A stretch of 64,000 nt of DNA from Lumbricus terrestris (taxonomy: Eukaryota; Annelida; Clitellata; Crassiclitellata; Lumbricidae). The notes below the pieces were generated by a model, which did not search any database, was not told where the DNA came from, and saw only the letters and a list, made by a program, of their open reading frames with translations. Shown here one piece after another: positions 24,200-35,314 of the stretch; the stretch's first letter is position 1; each line of letters begins with the position of its first letter. A program made the translations under genes and the position numbers. The stretch covers positions 10,433,872 to 10,497,871 of the forward strand of contig OX457047.1 in assembly GCA_949752735.1 (NCBI GenBank), in the 5' to 3' direction.

Positions 24200-25039
24200 A
24201 CCTCAGATGACAAGACCTCAGATGACAATTAAGACCTCAGATGACAAGACCTCAGATGACAATTAAGACCTCAGATGACAAGACCTCAGATGACAATTAA
24301 GACCTCAGATGACAAGACCTCAGATGACAAGACCTCAGATGACAATTAAGACCTCAGATGACAAGACCTCAGATGACAAGACCTCAGATGACAAGACCTC
24401 AGATGACAAGACCTCAGATGACAATTAAGACCTCAGATGACAAGACCTCAGATGACAAGACCTCAGATGACAATTAAGACCTCAGATGACAAGACCTCAG
24501 ATGACAAGACCTCAGATGACAAGACCTCAGATGACAAGACCTCAGATGACAATTAAGACCTCAGATGACAAGACCTCAGATGACAATTAAGACCTCAGAT
24601 GACAAGACCTCAGATGACAAGACCTCAGATGACAATTAAGACCTCAGATGACAAGACCTCAGATGACAAGACCTCAGATGACAAGACCTCAGATGACAAG
24701 ACCTCAGATGACAAGACCTCAGATGACAAGACCTCAGATGACAATTAAGACCTCAGATGACAAGACCTCAGATGACAATTAAGACCTCAGATGACAAGAC
24801 CTCAGATGACAAGACCTCAGATGACAAGACCTCAGATGACAATTAAGACCTCAGATGACAAGACCTCAGATGACAAGACCTCAGATGACAAGACCTCAGA
24901 TGACAAGACCTCAGATGACAAGACCTCAGATGACAAGACCTCAGATGACAATTAAGACCTCAGATGACAAGACCTCAGATGACAATTAAGACCTCAGATG
25001 ACAAGACCTCAGATGACAATTAAGACCTCAGATGACAAG
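24200..25039. repeat. Two-unit minisatellite, 52 units
   Basis: Exactly 840 bp of head-to-tail units of two lengths: 37 copies of 15 bp (ACCTCAGATGACAAG) and 15 copies of 19 bp (ACCTCAGATGACAATTAAG). The units differ only by TTAA. The 15-bp runs between 19-bp units count 1,1,1,2,4,2,4,1,2,6,1,3,6,1,1,1. I saw no other point changes. Not a CRISPR array, since there are no spacers. Confidence 0.95.
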
Positions 25040-25159
25040 ACGGCGTTCAGCCGATGTGTACTGTGGTCACTGTAGAGTAAACGGTGTTGTACACCGACGG
25101 TCACAGAAAGCGATGTCGTTTGAAGACGGTTTAAGGCAGTCATTATAAATGGATCGGTG

Positions 25160-25262
25160 GAGGAGAAAAGCAGCAGGAGGAGGAGGAGGAGGAGGAGAAA
25201 GAGGAGAAGGAGGAGAAGGAGGAGAAGGAGGAGAAGGAAGAGTTGTAGTAGTAGTAGCTGTT
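25160..25262. repeat. GGA/GGAGAA tract
   Basis: AGGAGGAGGAGGAGG then AGGAGAAGGAGAAGG, ending in GTAGTAGTAG. Confidence 0.9.
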
Positions 25263-25302
25263 GCTGTAGATGCGTTTAAGTATAGCGCTATGTATTAGCT
25301 TG

Positions 25303-25650
25303 ATTGCATTGCACTGCAAAAGCTGGATGGTGGATTAGTTGGAGGGATTGATGTTTGGTGCATGGATGAATGGGTGGATGAATGGGAATGGGTGGATGAA
25401 TGGAGGGTGTGTGGACGACTGGATGAATGGATAAATGGATAAATGGATGGATGAGAGGATGGATAAAGAGATGGACGGATGGATGGATGGAATGAACAAA
25501 TGGATCTATTTTTATGCAAGTGTAATTCCGTCCGGACTAAGACACATGCAAACAACTCGTGTTCTATATACTGTATAACGTATGGAATCTATGGATGAAT
25601 GGATTGCATTGCATAAGCTGGATGGTGGATTAGTTGGAGGGATTGATGCA
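25303..25650. repeat. GGAT-rich tract with a duplicated border
   Basis: GCTGGATGGTGGATTAGTTG plus GAGGGATTGATG occurs at both ends (25322 and 25617). Between lie ATGGATGG-type units. Confidence 0.8.
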
Positions 25651-26164
25651 TGTACATGTATGCACAATTGCACATGTATTACTTATTACGTCTATGGATG
25701 CGTATACGCGATTCGATGTGTATACATAATTATATCAAAAATAATTATGTATGTGTAATACATGTAGCTCTGGTTTTGCAGACGTGTCTTCTTTGGGCAA
25801 AACACAGATACGTGGGCATTACAATAATGTGCAAACGTGGAATTCGTCATCAGAGGCGAAGGAATGTTGGAGGATCCACTGGAGAATATCCATTAATAAA
25901 TCAGAAGGGCTTTCAGTCATCTGGCTAAGAAGCCATTGACGAGTCTCACCAGTCGATTGATGTCGATGTAATCAGGTCTACTCGCAGAACGGGGGAGGTC
26001 CTCTGGGAAGGGGGGCTGGATGAAGGGTGCGTGCACTTGTTGCTGGAGAGGGCACGGTGTCATAAATCAGGGGAGGAGTGGAGGGGATGGTATACGGCAG
26101 ATGTTGGCATGACAACTGGCATTCAATGCAGCGCCGAAGTATGAATCACTTCTGCACTAAATGA
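25651..26164. other. No feature recognized
   Basis: Mixed sequence in the 4.2-kb HCN intron. Confidence 0.5.
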
Positions 26165-26275
26165 CAACAACGTACATGCAGTTGTTGACTGGGGTGGGTC
26201 AAGGTTCCTATGGGCAGCAACGTACATGTAGTTGTTGAATGGGGTGTGTCAAGGGCTCATATGGGTTGGGGGTGG
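26165..26275. repeat. Tandem duplication of about 57 bp
   Basis: CAACGTACATGCAGTTGTTG through GGGTCAAGG occurs twice with a few changes. Confidence 0.75.
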
Positions 26276-26625
26276 TTGAGCTGACAATGATGATAATGAC
26301 AGTGATGAAAACGATGATAGTTGATGCTATGAGTAGGCCTATGATCATAGTGATGAAGCGGAAGACGATGATGGTGGTGATGGTGGTGGCGCGGGTGGTT
26401 GTGGTGGTGTTATTGTTGCTGGTGGTGGTGGAAGTTGTGGTGGTGATGAAGTTGGTGACTGTGGTGTGTTGGCAGTGGTAGTGGGTTCCTAGTTGTAGTG
26501 GTAGTGGTGATGGTGATATTGGTGGTGGTCTTAAAGGTGATGGAGAGGGCAGTAATGATGGTGGTGGTGTAAGTGGTAATGGTGGTGATTTTGGTGTTGG
26601 TGGTGCTATTACCAGTATTAACATT
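26276..26625. repeat. GGT/GAT-rich tract
   Basis: GGTGGTGATGGTGGTGG-type degenerate repeat, 180 bp downstream of the HCN S1-S2 exon donor. Confidence 0.85.
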
Positions 26626-26805
26626 ATTTTTTAATTAAATAAATTTGTGACGCAATAGTAGCAGTGGTGAGTGATATTGGTGATTATTGTTATTCGTGGC
26701 GCTCTTGTGAACATTGGTGTTAGTGATGTTGGTAATGCTATAGTTGTGGTGCAATCGATGTGTTGCTATGGATACGGATGATTGGTAGGTAAGTGAGTAA
26801 GTAAC

Positions 26806-26969
26806 CGGTGCGGAAGTTGATGATGAGATCGACGAGGAACACGGTGTCAGAGACGCTGTTGAAGATGATCCAGTGTGTGCTGAGATCGTCGTTGAAGAAT
26901 GAAATGGCGACCGGGAGAATGATGAGATTGGCGATCAACAAGACGAGCATAAACACATCCCAGTAGAAC
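26806..26969 (-). CDS. HCN: HCN channel exon: S1, S1-S2 loop and S2
   Basis: This 164-nt internal exon encodes the first two transmembrane helices of an HCN pacemaker channel, a plasma-membrane K+/Na+ channel opened by hyperpolarization and tuned by cyclic nucleotides. The product begins [19 protein letters not shown] (S1) and continues through a short acidic loop (FNDDLSTHW) into S2, ending [13 protein letters not shown], a hallmark HCN block. The acceptor is a pyrimidine-rich tract ending GTAG before G-TTC; the donor is ACCG|GTTACT, a weak match to consensus. The exon starts one base before a full codon and ends with the first base of a Gly codon, which joins exactly to GT at the start of the exon at 22578. 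The family is clear; assignment to a particular paralogue is not possible. The preceding exon, which should encode the conserved segment just before S1, was not found in the window. Confidence 0.95.
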
Positions 26970-27044
26970 CTACGAAGACAGAAGACATTCACGAATGATG
27001 GCAATTCATCACCTGTACGGTTGTAATAATTGCTGTCTTTGTTA

Positions 27045-27137
27045 TAGTCATCACCATCTTCATCGTCGTCTTCCTCATCCTCATCATCATCATCGTCGTC
27101 GTCGTCGTCGTTGTCGTCGTCGACATCATCATCATCA
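27045..27137. repeat. CAT/CGT tract
   Basis: ATCATCATCATCGTCGTCGT-type repeat ending about 75 bp before the HCN S1 exon acceptor, on the upstream side. Confidence 0.9.
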
Positions 27138-27204
27138 TCGATTATTCATTATGAGAACTTATAATAGCGTCTCGTAAAGATAAAAATTATCTCCTTAGAG
27201 CTGC
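27138..27204 (+). repeat. Dispersed hairpin repeat fragment
   Basis: ATTATTCATTATGAGAACTT followed by ATAATAGCGTCTCGTAAAGA is a diverged copy of the core at 5300-5345, again preceded by a TCA repeat and here cut by the hAT-like element. Confidence 0.5.
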
Positions 27205-28087
27205 AGTGGTCTCAAACTCAAGTCGTCATGTGGGCCACTTTTGAAAATTTACCAGGCTCGCCGGCCGCAACATAAATATAGGCTATCTCGCTCGAGAAAC
27301 TACCATTACAGCATTATAAGCCTAATTATACTATAATAATGATATTATCCTGCAAAATCTATATTATAGTACTAAATACAAAATATAAACTCAAAGTCGC
27401 AATGATATGAAGTGCATCAATGGCACATTATTTTAGTAATACCTAAAACTAAACAAGCTTTAAGGTTTTACAGTGAGTAGTCTCAGAGGTAGACCTAATG
27501 CTCAAGTTGGGCAGCGCTACTCATCTGACAACGTTTCCCAGCTACGAGACCATCAATGGATGATGTTAGGTTTATCTTCTGAGCTGTGACCAATCGGAGT
27601 AAGGTCTCCAAAAATGGTTAGACCTATCTGTAAGGCGTGTCCATCTTTGAGATGAAAAAGCTGTTCACATAATACTGTAGACATGCAGGCTGTAGTTAAG
27701 GCAGGCCTACTGCCAACAATGCCCTATATGCGTGTTGCAGCCACGTGCAGATTTGGTATTTTTTGTCTTGTGGTAGAAATGATTGTGTAATGCATAGAAT
27801 ACCGGAATAGCAACTTCGATCGTTGTATAGGCTACCTAGGCTACTTCTTCAAGTATGGTATCACATTGACGGTCACTAAATGCATCTGTATAATTATCTG
27901 CTGCTGCAGATTCAATGTCCATAGCAAAAGCAGTAGAAAGCAATGTGAACCTTGGTTCAGATCGCAATAGAATTTCAGAATCGGATTTTCAGGCTTCTTT
28001 CTTTAAAAAAAATAAAACACTAGATGGATGTCGCGGCCTCGCGGGCCGTATTAATCGGGTCCACGGGCCGCATGTTTGTGAACCCTG
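27205..28087. mobile_element. hAT-like element, about 880 bp, Charlie-type ends
   Basis: The left end is CAGTGGTCTCAAACTC followed by GTGGGCC; the right end is GGGCCGCATGTTTGTGAACCCTG. These are typical of non-autonomous hAT elements related to the ZBED/Charlie group. No clear 8-bp duplication (CCTTAGAG versus CCTTAGTA nearby), so the borders are approximate. No intact ORF. Confidence 0.6.
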
Positions 28088-28261
28088 CCTTAGTAACTCT
28101 TTGCGCTGGCCTATGCTGTTAAACGCCAATACAATGAATAGTTGTAGGCCTACCAGGCTACCAGCTATCAAACCCATGCACACTTGGCTGGAGAAGGCCT
28201 CAACTTACTCCGCATTTAGATGGAAATATTAGTCAAAACGTGATCAAGAACATGACAGTGT

Positions 28262-28345
28262 ATTTATATGTAAATTCATTCTTTTCAAACATTTGCATAG
28301 CGCCCTTTCAAGATATCCTCTCAGAAGCGCTCCCAGTCCAACAAC
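28262..28345 (+). repeat. Dispersed hairpin repeat fragment
   Basis: ATTCATTC followed by GCATAGCGCCCTTTCAAGAT and AGAAGCGCTCCCAGTCCAAC, a short copy of the hairpin core. Confidence 0.55.
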
Positions 28346-28841
28346 GGCATTATAGATTAGATTGTAGAAAGCATTGGCATAATTTCAAGAGAGTAGGCGA
28401 ATTTCCAATGGAGGGGCACATGACACGGCCAGGCGTCTAAGACGAATAGGGTTACTACAATAATTCTCAATGTGATTAGGGATATTGCAAATGCATTTGC
28501 ACGATTCCGCATTAAAATGTTTCATTGATGGATAATGATTACGATGGATACTATAATGATTACGATGGACACGATGATGATTAATGACTATATGACTGCT
28601 AGACATTGATTAATGGCGTCTTTCGATAAAGACGAATGATAAATGTCAATAGTCATATTTCATGCGGAGAGCGGACGAGGGGGGAGGCACCAACGGACGT
28701 AGGGCTACATTGTGTTTCACAACTCAGTTACAAGTCATAAATTTTAGAGTTAATGTACACAGACTGCCAGCTCTGACTGCTTGATATACATGCTACATGC
28801 ATACATGTAGCAATCACCAAAGCATGCACAGTGCACACGTC
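28346..28841. other. No gene; one short tandem pair
   Basis: ATGATTACGATGGA is repeated near 28535-28570; the rest is unassigned. Confidence 0.5.
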
Positions 28842-29033
28842 CATACATACATACATACATACATACATACATACATACATACATACATACATACATACAT
28901 ACATACATACATACATACATACATACATACATACATACATACATACATACATACATACATACATACATACATACATACATACATACATACAACATACATA
29001 CATACATACATACATACATACATACATACATAC
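28842..29033. repeat. CATA array left of transposon copy 2
   Basis: About 37 uninterrupted CATA units, one break near 28991, then more units up to the element. Confidence 0.95.
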
Positions 29034-31059
29034 TAGGGTGGCCCTTAGCATACAGCTAAAAAATAAAAATTGTAAAATTTTGTCTGCCACCCTTTCAATC
29101 CATGCCAATTATAGAAATAACATTATGTTGAAAAGGATTTTGGAATTGCAAAACATTTAGGGGTGCCCCTCGACCACTGAAATTTATTCTTTATTACAAA
29201 TTTTATCAATTGAATCATACAATTTCAACCAAACTATATTCAACACACTGTCACTCAGAATTTTACAGAGATGACTAAAATACACTCTAGTGATGCAACA
29301 ATGCCAATGAAACAAGTGTTTACTGTTCAATTATAATTCAGTTATTGTTCACTGTTCAGCTGGTCACAAAAGTAAATGATCAGTACAGACAATAAAATGC
29401 AGGAAATCGGCTTTCGACTAATTTGACACGAGATTTCTTTTCGTACAGTCAGGGAACTGTCGTCGATGTTCACTGACAACCTGCAGGAGAAATTGACGCT
29501 GATCCTCATCTTTTGTTAGCTTTTTATTTAAGTCCTGGATGAGTGCTACACCTCGTTCAGCTCTATCATTGACGACAGCCAACCCTTTGAGTACTGCTTG
29601 TGCTTCTCGAAATGCTTCATGCTCTTCCCAAAGAGCAGGATCTTTGGAAAGCATCATCTCAGATAGTCCATGCAGACCAAGCACCTGGAACAGTTTCTTG
29701 GAGTTGGTTGTACAGAATTGTTTCAGACCGCTGGTGCCAAGAAATGCATCTGACTTCACATTGGGTCGTTTAGGCGGATGATCTGGGGCTACCTCGTCCA
29801 TGGCAGCAATCATTAGCTTCTTAGAGTCATTGGATACCCTTGAATCAAAAAGAGCAAGCCCAATAAGCTCTTCAGACAAATGCCAGAGATGAAGCCCTAG
29901 TTTCTTGCTTGTAGCAGAAGAAATTGTAATATGTGGATATGTGAGAAGGTTTGCCATGAGGGTGAAGTCATTCAGAGGAGCCTCCACAGCAATTGGCGCA
30001 GTTATTCAGGCTTTCAGGTAGACAACAACTGAAAAGAAGTCAATATCACGAATGCTGCGTTCTTCTGCAGCAGTCTTCTTGAACTGAGCACGAAAGAGCC
30101 ACATATTAATTTTATGGTATAGATGACTTTTGCCATCCATCGTGCCCGGTGCGTAGCACCAGGTATTCGAAACCGAATTCCACGAGAAGGAACACCTCCA
30201 CTCTGCATGGGCAATATCAAACAGGTCATCTAGTCTCTCAATAAATTTCTCCTCCTTAATCTTGTGAGCTGTAGCTGTTCGGTGTCTATGCTTTTGAAGT
30301 CCTTTCCATTCCACGAAAACCGACTCCAACTTGTCAATACAATGCTTTTTATCTCTTACATGTTTACCAGCTCGGTTCCAAAATAGAGTGGCTTTTTCTA
30401 TAGCCTGTTGACTGGAATAACGGACTGTCTGCTTGCCAACTTTGAGTAGATGCATGAAGTATCCAAGTTTGACGATACGATAGTAACTTTGCTCCAAGAA
30501 TTTCAGGCTCATAAGAGCCAAGTAGATAGACACTTATTTTCCCTCTCGTTTGCATAATTAATTATGAATAATTATTTGTAATATTTGTAATATTTCGTAT
30601 TTACTCTGTCTGACAATGTAGGCCTATGTTTCCAATAGTAGACTAAAATCAAATGTCTTTCCTTGTATTAAACAACTCTTCATAAAATATTGCCACCTTT
30701 TTTCAACCAGACAACAAACGTTAATCAAACATAGGCTATATTTGAAATTGTGCAGTGACTAAAATTTTAAAGCTCACATAATTTTAATAAGTAAGTAAGT
30801 ACTAAATATTAAATATTGATGCATTGCCAACATTAGTAGGCCGACAGAATGTATTAAAGCACTGAAAATGTTAGTTTGCGATTCCAATTATAATTTGGAA
30901 GTTTACTCGTACATTATTGAAACTTGAGAGCTCGGGGGGCACCCCTAAATATGGCCCTATTGCAAAGATTTTTTGCACAAATTATTTTCTTCATAATTGA
31001 AATAGATTGGAGGGGTGCCAGCAAATTATTTTCAACTTTCATTTTTAAGGGCCACCCTA
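29034..31059 (-). mobile_element. 2026-bp DNA transposon, copy 2 (inverted)
   Basis: This is the reverse complement of the element at 10000-12025, with the same length, the same TAGGGTGGCCCTTA termini and identical sequence in every segment compared. It sits inside a CATA tetranucleotide array that continues on both sides (28842-29033 and 31060-31168). The flanks allow an ATACATAC 8-bp duplication, but the array makes this ambiguous. Insertion upstream of the HCN S1 exon places copies 1 and 2 head to head around two HCN exons. Confidence 0.9.
29418..30533 (-). pseudogene. Remnant transposase-like gene of copy 2
   Basis: The predicted protein segments (175 and 189 residues) are the same as in copy 1. 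They have the same two frame changes and the same in-frame TGA (30006-30008) between VVYLKA and ITAPIAVEAP. Sharing the lesions means they predate the separation of the two copies. Confidence 0.85.
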
Positions 31060-31120
31060 ATACATACATACATACATACATACATACATACATACATACA
31101 TACATACATACATACATACA

Positions 31121-31154
<34 letters not shown>

Positions 31155-31168
31155 CATACATACATACA
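31060..31168. repeat. CATA array right of transposon copy 2
   Basis: Continuation of the same tetranucleotide, with one ATATATA interruption near 31148. Confidence 0.95.
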
Positions 31169-31169
31169 T

Positions 31170-31650
31170 CACTAAACTTCAATTTGGGCCAAATGGTACC
31201 AGACTGAACTCGCAGTACTACGTACATCACCAACATTCTCGAGCAGATCGCGAAGCCAGCGTTCGGGAGGGAAAATGACAACGGCAGTGTCATGCAACGA
31301 AAGTTATTTGTTGACAATGACCTAGGAGTATTTCAGCAGGATGGCGCGCGCTGTCATACATCAGCTGTGACGACAAAGTGGCTAGACAACAACCTCCCGT
31401 CACACATAAAGCCGAAGGATTGGCCGCCCAACTCTCCGGACCTCTCTCCTATTGAGATCTTGTGGAGTATTTTATCTCTCAGCGTTTATAAAGATCCTGA
31501 GCCAAAAGAACGCTGATCAGCTCAAGCGTCGCCTCCAACAAGCGTGGATATCGATAGCAGTTGGGAAGTTCAGATGCTGATCCAGTCATGCCGGATAGAG
31601 TCAGTGCTGTCATTAAGCAGAAAGGAGACACTGTACGCTAAAAGCCAACG
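31170..31650 (+). pseudogene. Tc1/mariner transposase fossil
   Basis: Conserved Tc1 blocks are visible: ILEQIAKPAFGRENDNGS, then VFQQDGARCHTSAVTTKWL, then DWPPNSPDLSPIEILWSIL (the Asp and Glu of the catalytic triad). After a frameshift near 31500 comes DQLKRRLQQAWISIAVGKF. There is another frameshift near 31218. Only the C-terminal half remains, without termini; it directly follows the CATA array beside transposon copy 2. Confidence 0.88.
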
Positions 31651-31994
31651 TCTGTTACGTGACCTTAGCTGCATTAATCATATCCTAACTCCGCCATTGT
31701 TTCCACTCTGACAGTGCAAATCTCAAGCATGGATAATAAAGGAGGTGACGCACTTGACTGTCGCTATCGAACCGTGTCTTTTACCTGAAACTACATGTAG
31801 CCTGTTAGACCAAATCCTATCCTGATGTTACTTGAATCGTTTTAGTTCTTAAACGATCAATTATTCTATTAACAAGGCATCTCAGCATCGCGATGTAGGC
31901 CTATTGTCTGCATCGAAATACATTTTATAACTAGAGTCCATAAATAAAAGCGAAGCAAAAACTAGCGTCATTGGAAATTGAAACCTGCTGAGGG
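31651..31994. other. No feature recognized
   Basis: Sequence after the Tc1 fossil; no motif found. Confidence 0.5.
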
Positions 31995-32065
31995 GCAGAG
32001 AACTTAAAGAAGAAGAAGGAGAAAAAGAAGAAGAAGAAGAAGAAGAAGAAGAAGAAAGAAGAAGA
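31995..32065. repeat. GAA tract
   Basis: AGAAGAAGAAGAAGAAG run. Confidence 0.9.
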
Positions 32066-32189
32066 AATAATACCATAAAATAACTAAATTCAGAAGAATT
32101 TTTATACAATACATGATATGACATATAATGGAGCAGCAGTAGCCTATATATAGAAAACAAATTATGTGTTACAGAAACGTTAACGGACT

Positions 32190-32270
32190 TGCGTGTGTGT
32201 GTTGGCGTGTGTGTTGGCGTGTCCTTGTGCATATGTGCATGAGTGTGTTTGGGTGTTTGCATGTGTACTA
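32190..32270. repeat. GTGT-rich tract
   Basis: GCGTGTGTGTTGGCGTGTGT, including two GTGTTGGCGT copies. Confidence 0.8.
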
Positions 32271-32479
32271 GAATCTGTGTAACCCTTGGGGCTATGACTG
32301 TGATGTGTGCGGCAGGTGGTTGCTTGTTATAAGGCGTCAAACGATTGACTTTGGTTTGAATCGTGCTGTGAAATCCGAATGAGACTTTCGTTCTTGCATT
32401 GAAGATCGGAGAAGACTAACGACCATCGGACGATTTGTCAAATGACGACGTGGATGAAAGGCGACGTTTAACCAGATAA

Positions 32480-32815
32480 AACGTATACGAGGAGAGGGAG
32501 AGGGAAACATATGGAGGGAGAAAGAGGGAGGTAGGCAGAGAGGTGCTCTGAAGGGATCGAGTCAGGGAAGAGGCGTCAGAGATGGATAGATGGAGGAAGG
32601 TGGAATGCTACGCATAGAGATACATCGCGAAATGGATAGAGAGAAGGAACGAAGCACTTAGAGATGGATGGAAAGAGTTGGAAGGAGAGATGGAAGAGTG
32701 CGAGGCAAAGAGATATGGAGGATAACTACGAATGTAAAATAAGGGAGATAACAAAGGAAGACAGACTGATTGACAAGGAGAGAGATGCAGAATGGATAAA
32801 GAGGAGTAAAGCACG
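32480..32815. repeat. GGAGA/ATGGA-rich tract
   Basis: Purine-rich degenerate sequence (GAGGGAGAGGGA, GATGGATAGATGGA) leading up to the hAT-type element. Confidence 0.65.
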
Positions 32816-32823
32816 AGGAGATG

Positions 32824-33944
32824 CAAGGGCGCCACCAGAACATTCTGCTAGGGATGCTCATATTGATAGCGCCTAAGGTGCGTAGCCGCAAGTACCGAAG
32901 CCCACACCGACTACGGGGTCCGGGGAAGCGTCGTAAGCTCCCCCAGAGGGGTCTGGGACGGAACCCCGGAAACCATCGTGTTTTAAACATTTGACGTTAG
33001 CTAGAACACATTTTAGGCCCTTTTTGCCAGCTTTTTCTAGATGAACAGAAGCACATTTACAACCGAATAATTCCATTTAGAATTGCACATTTTGTCAATA
33101 CCTGCGAGTTTGAAAAGCCCCGAAATGTGCCCATTCCTCATCATCAAATTTTTTAAATTTTCACACTGTAATGCCCGCATTTTAGACTGTCACTTTAATG
33201 AGATTTCTCTTAATTTCATCGCTGAAGTACATAATTTAACACTTCAATAAAATAATACATCCTACCCATTGTTAATAATTTTTGAATTTCCGTTCTGTAA
33301 TGGTAAGCTTTTAAGCTGTCATCTTAATAAAAAAAAAAACTGCTCATTTTTTCTAGGCTGGTAGTCATACATTGTAGTTTAAGACTTCTGAGTCTTTTGG
33401 AGATTTGCACACTATAACCGTAGCTTTTCTAAGCTGACATCTTAAAAGAATTGCTCATTATTTCAGTGCGCAGAAAATTAATGTGGTCTATGGCTTCAAT
33501 AAAAGTCCCTCCCACTTTTTAATTTTTTTTATTTGTACGCTGTAATAGTATTGCATATTAAACTGTCATCTAAAAAAATTGGCAAAAAATGGTTTAAGAC
33601 TTCAAAAAAGTCGCTTCCCATTTATTTAGACGTTTTAATTTCTGTAATAGTAGCATTTTTGAAGTTCTTTAAACTTAACAAAATTGCTCCTTTTTCAATG
33701 CTGATAGTCATGGTTTAAGACTTCAGTGTCGCCTTCCAATTTTTGCTTACAATTTTATGAACCATAGATTTGACTAAAATTATAATACCGAGGAATGAGG
33801 GAACTTGTTTGTGTTACCTGAAAGATTGAGAGAGCGAAAGAGAAACCTCCACCCACCCACCCACCCACCCTCCCAAAAACTTATCGTGTTTGGGAAAATT
33901 GAGTGGGCCACCTTTTTAGCCCAGCACCTCTGGTTGCGCCACTG
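32824..33944. mobile_element. hAT-type element, 1121 bp, with internal tandem repeats
   Basis: Ends CAAGGGCGCCACCAGA and, inverted, CAGTGGCGCAACCAGA. The flanking octamers AGGAGATG (32816-32823) and AAGAGATG (33945-33952) differ at one base, so this is older than its relatives. The interior holds about five diverged copies of a 100-140-bp unit containing phrases like TGGTTTAAGACTTCA and AAACTGTCATCT. Confidence 0.75.
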
Positions 33945-34169
33945 AAGAGATGGGTGGAGGTGACGAGAGTCGGAGAATACCGAATAGTATTTAATTAGAA
34001 TTGTTAGACGATGAAGTGTGTGGCAAAGAGATATCGAGAGGATTACAAATATAAGTTACACCTTGAAACAGAAAATAATTGAGTCAGCAAAAAGAAAGGA
34101 ATGGATTGATGAGCAGAAGGTGGACATTATACACAATTATAATTAGATCTATAGCTTTCTTTTAAGATC

Positions 34170-34335
34170 GCTCATTCATTCATTCGTTCATTCGTTCATT
34201 CATTCGTTCGTTCATTCATTCATTCATTCATTCATTCTTTCATTCATTGGTTCATGCATTTATTCATTCACTCAATCGACTCATATAGCGCCCGCCAAGA
34301 TAACTATTAAGGGCGCTCCCAGTCCAATATTCCGG
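34170..34335 (+). repeat. TTCA array with hairpin repeat
   Basis: About 100 bp of TTCA/TTCG units lead into ATATAGCGCCCGCCAAGATA and AGGGCGCTCCCAGTCCAAT, so the tetranucleotide array forms the head of this copy. Confidence 0.6.
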
Positions 34336-34604
34336 TGAGAAAATTAGTTTCAACAAGTGCAAGCGGAGTCCAGAGTCCTTAGCATATAGAACTCGTTGAG
34401 TGTGCATATGTATGCATGTAAGCGTGCATTCTGGATGCATCCATTGTGAAGATTGAACTTCATGTATACTGGCAACTGCTTCAAAAACGTTCAGCGATTT
34501 TATTAGTTATACAGGAAAGTAGTTAGATCAACTTACAGTGACGTGTTACAAGCATTGCATAAACTAATACAGAGAGATACAGAGATAGCTTTGAGCAGGC
34601 GACG

Positions 34605-34742
34605 CATTCTATGGTTGATTGATTTGTTAATTGATTGATTGATTCATTCACTGATTGATCGATTGATCGATTGATTGATAGATTCATTCATTCGTTCATT
34701 CACTGATTGATTGATTGACTGATTGATTGATTGATTGATCTA
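34605..34742. repeat. ATTG array
   Basis: TTGATTGATTGATTGATT with TTCATTC insertions. Confidence 0.9.
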
Positions 34743-34859
34743 GTGTTTAGTTGGATCCCTGTCGCCATCCGGCGGATGAACCTAATTGTCTAATGAGCTT
34801 AACTCTGTGTCTGGCTTTCATGTCGTCCGCATCTCATCATAAGACGACGAAGACGAGAG

Positions 34860-34955
34860 AATATCCTCCTCCTCCTCTTCATCCTCCTCCTCCCCTTCTC
34901 TTCCTAATCCTCCTTCTCCTCCTCCTCTTCCTCCTCCTCCTCCTCATCCTCTGGT
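34860..34955. repeat. CCT tract
   Basis: TCCTCCTCCTCTTCATCCTC-type repeat. Confidence 0.9.
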
Positions 34956-35314
34956 CATCGTCGTCCTTTAATCCTCAACCGTTTGACGGCAGGTGCGCTC
35001 TGCCTGCGTCCATGGCATCAATCAACAGTAATGACCTTTGTATCTATATCAACGCCAACACACAGGGCAGTTCTGATCCACGCTCCGATCAGAAGCACAG
35101 GACACACGGAAAGCAATACACGAATACTTACACACAGGCAGGCAAGCGTTTATGCATACACACATGCACAGTCGCACACATACATACTGCATGCATGTAC
35201 AGTCATACATGAATGCGTGTTTTTCCACAATAATTATTACTCTCATTTAACAGGGATCGTATGCCTTGTTAAATAATTTAGCCTGGTTAGCGAGAAGTAT
35301 CACGTAACTGCGTT

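Noticed and set aside
24200..25039. CRISPR-like array
   Set aside because: Units are contiguous, with no unique spacers; it is a minisatellite in eukaryotic DNA.
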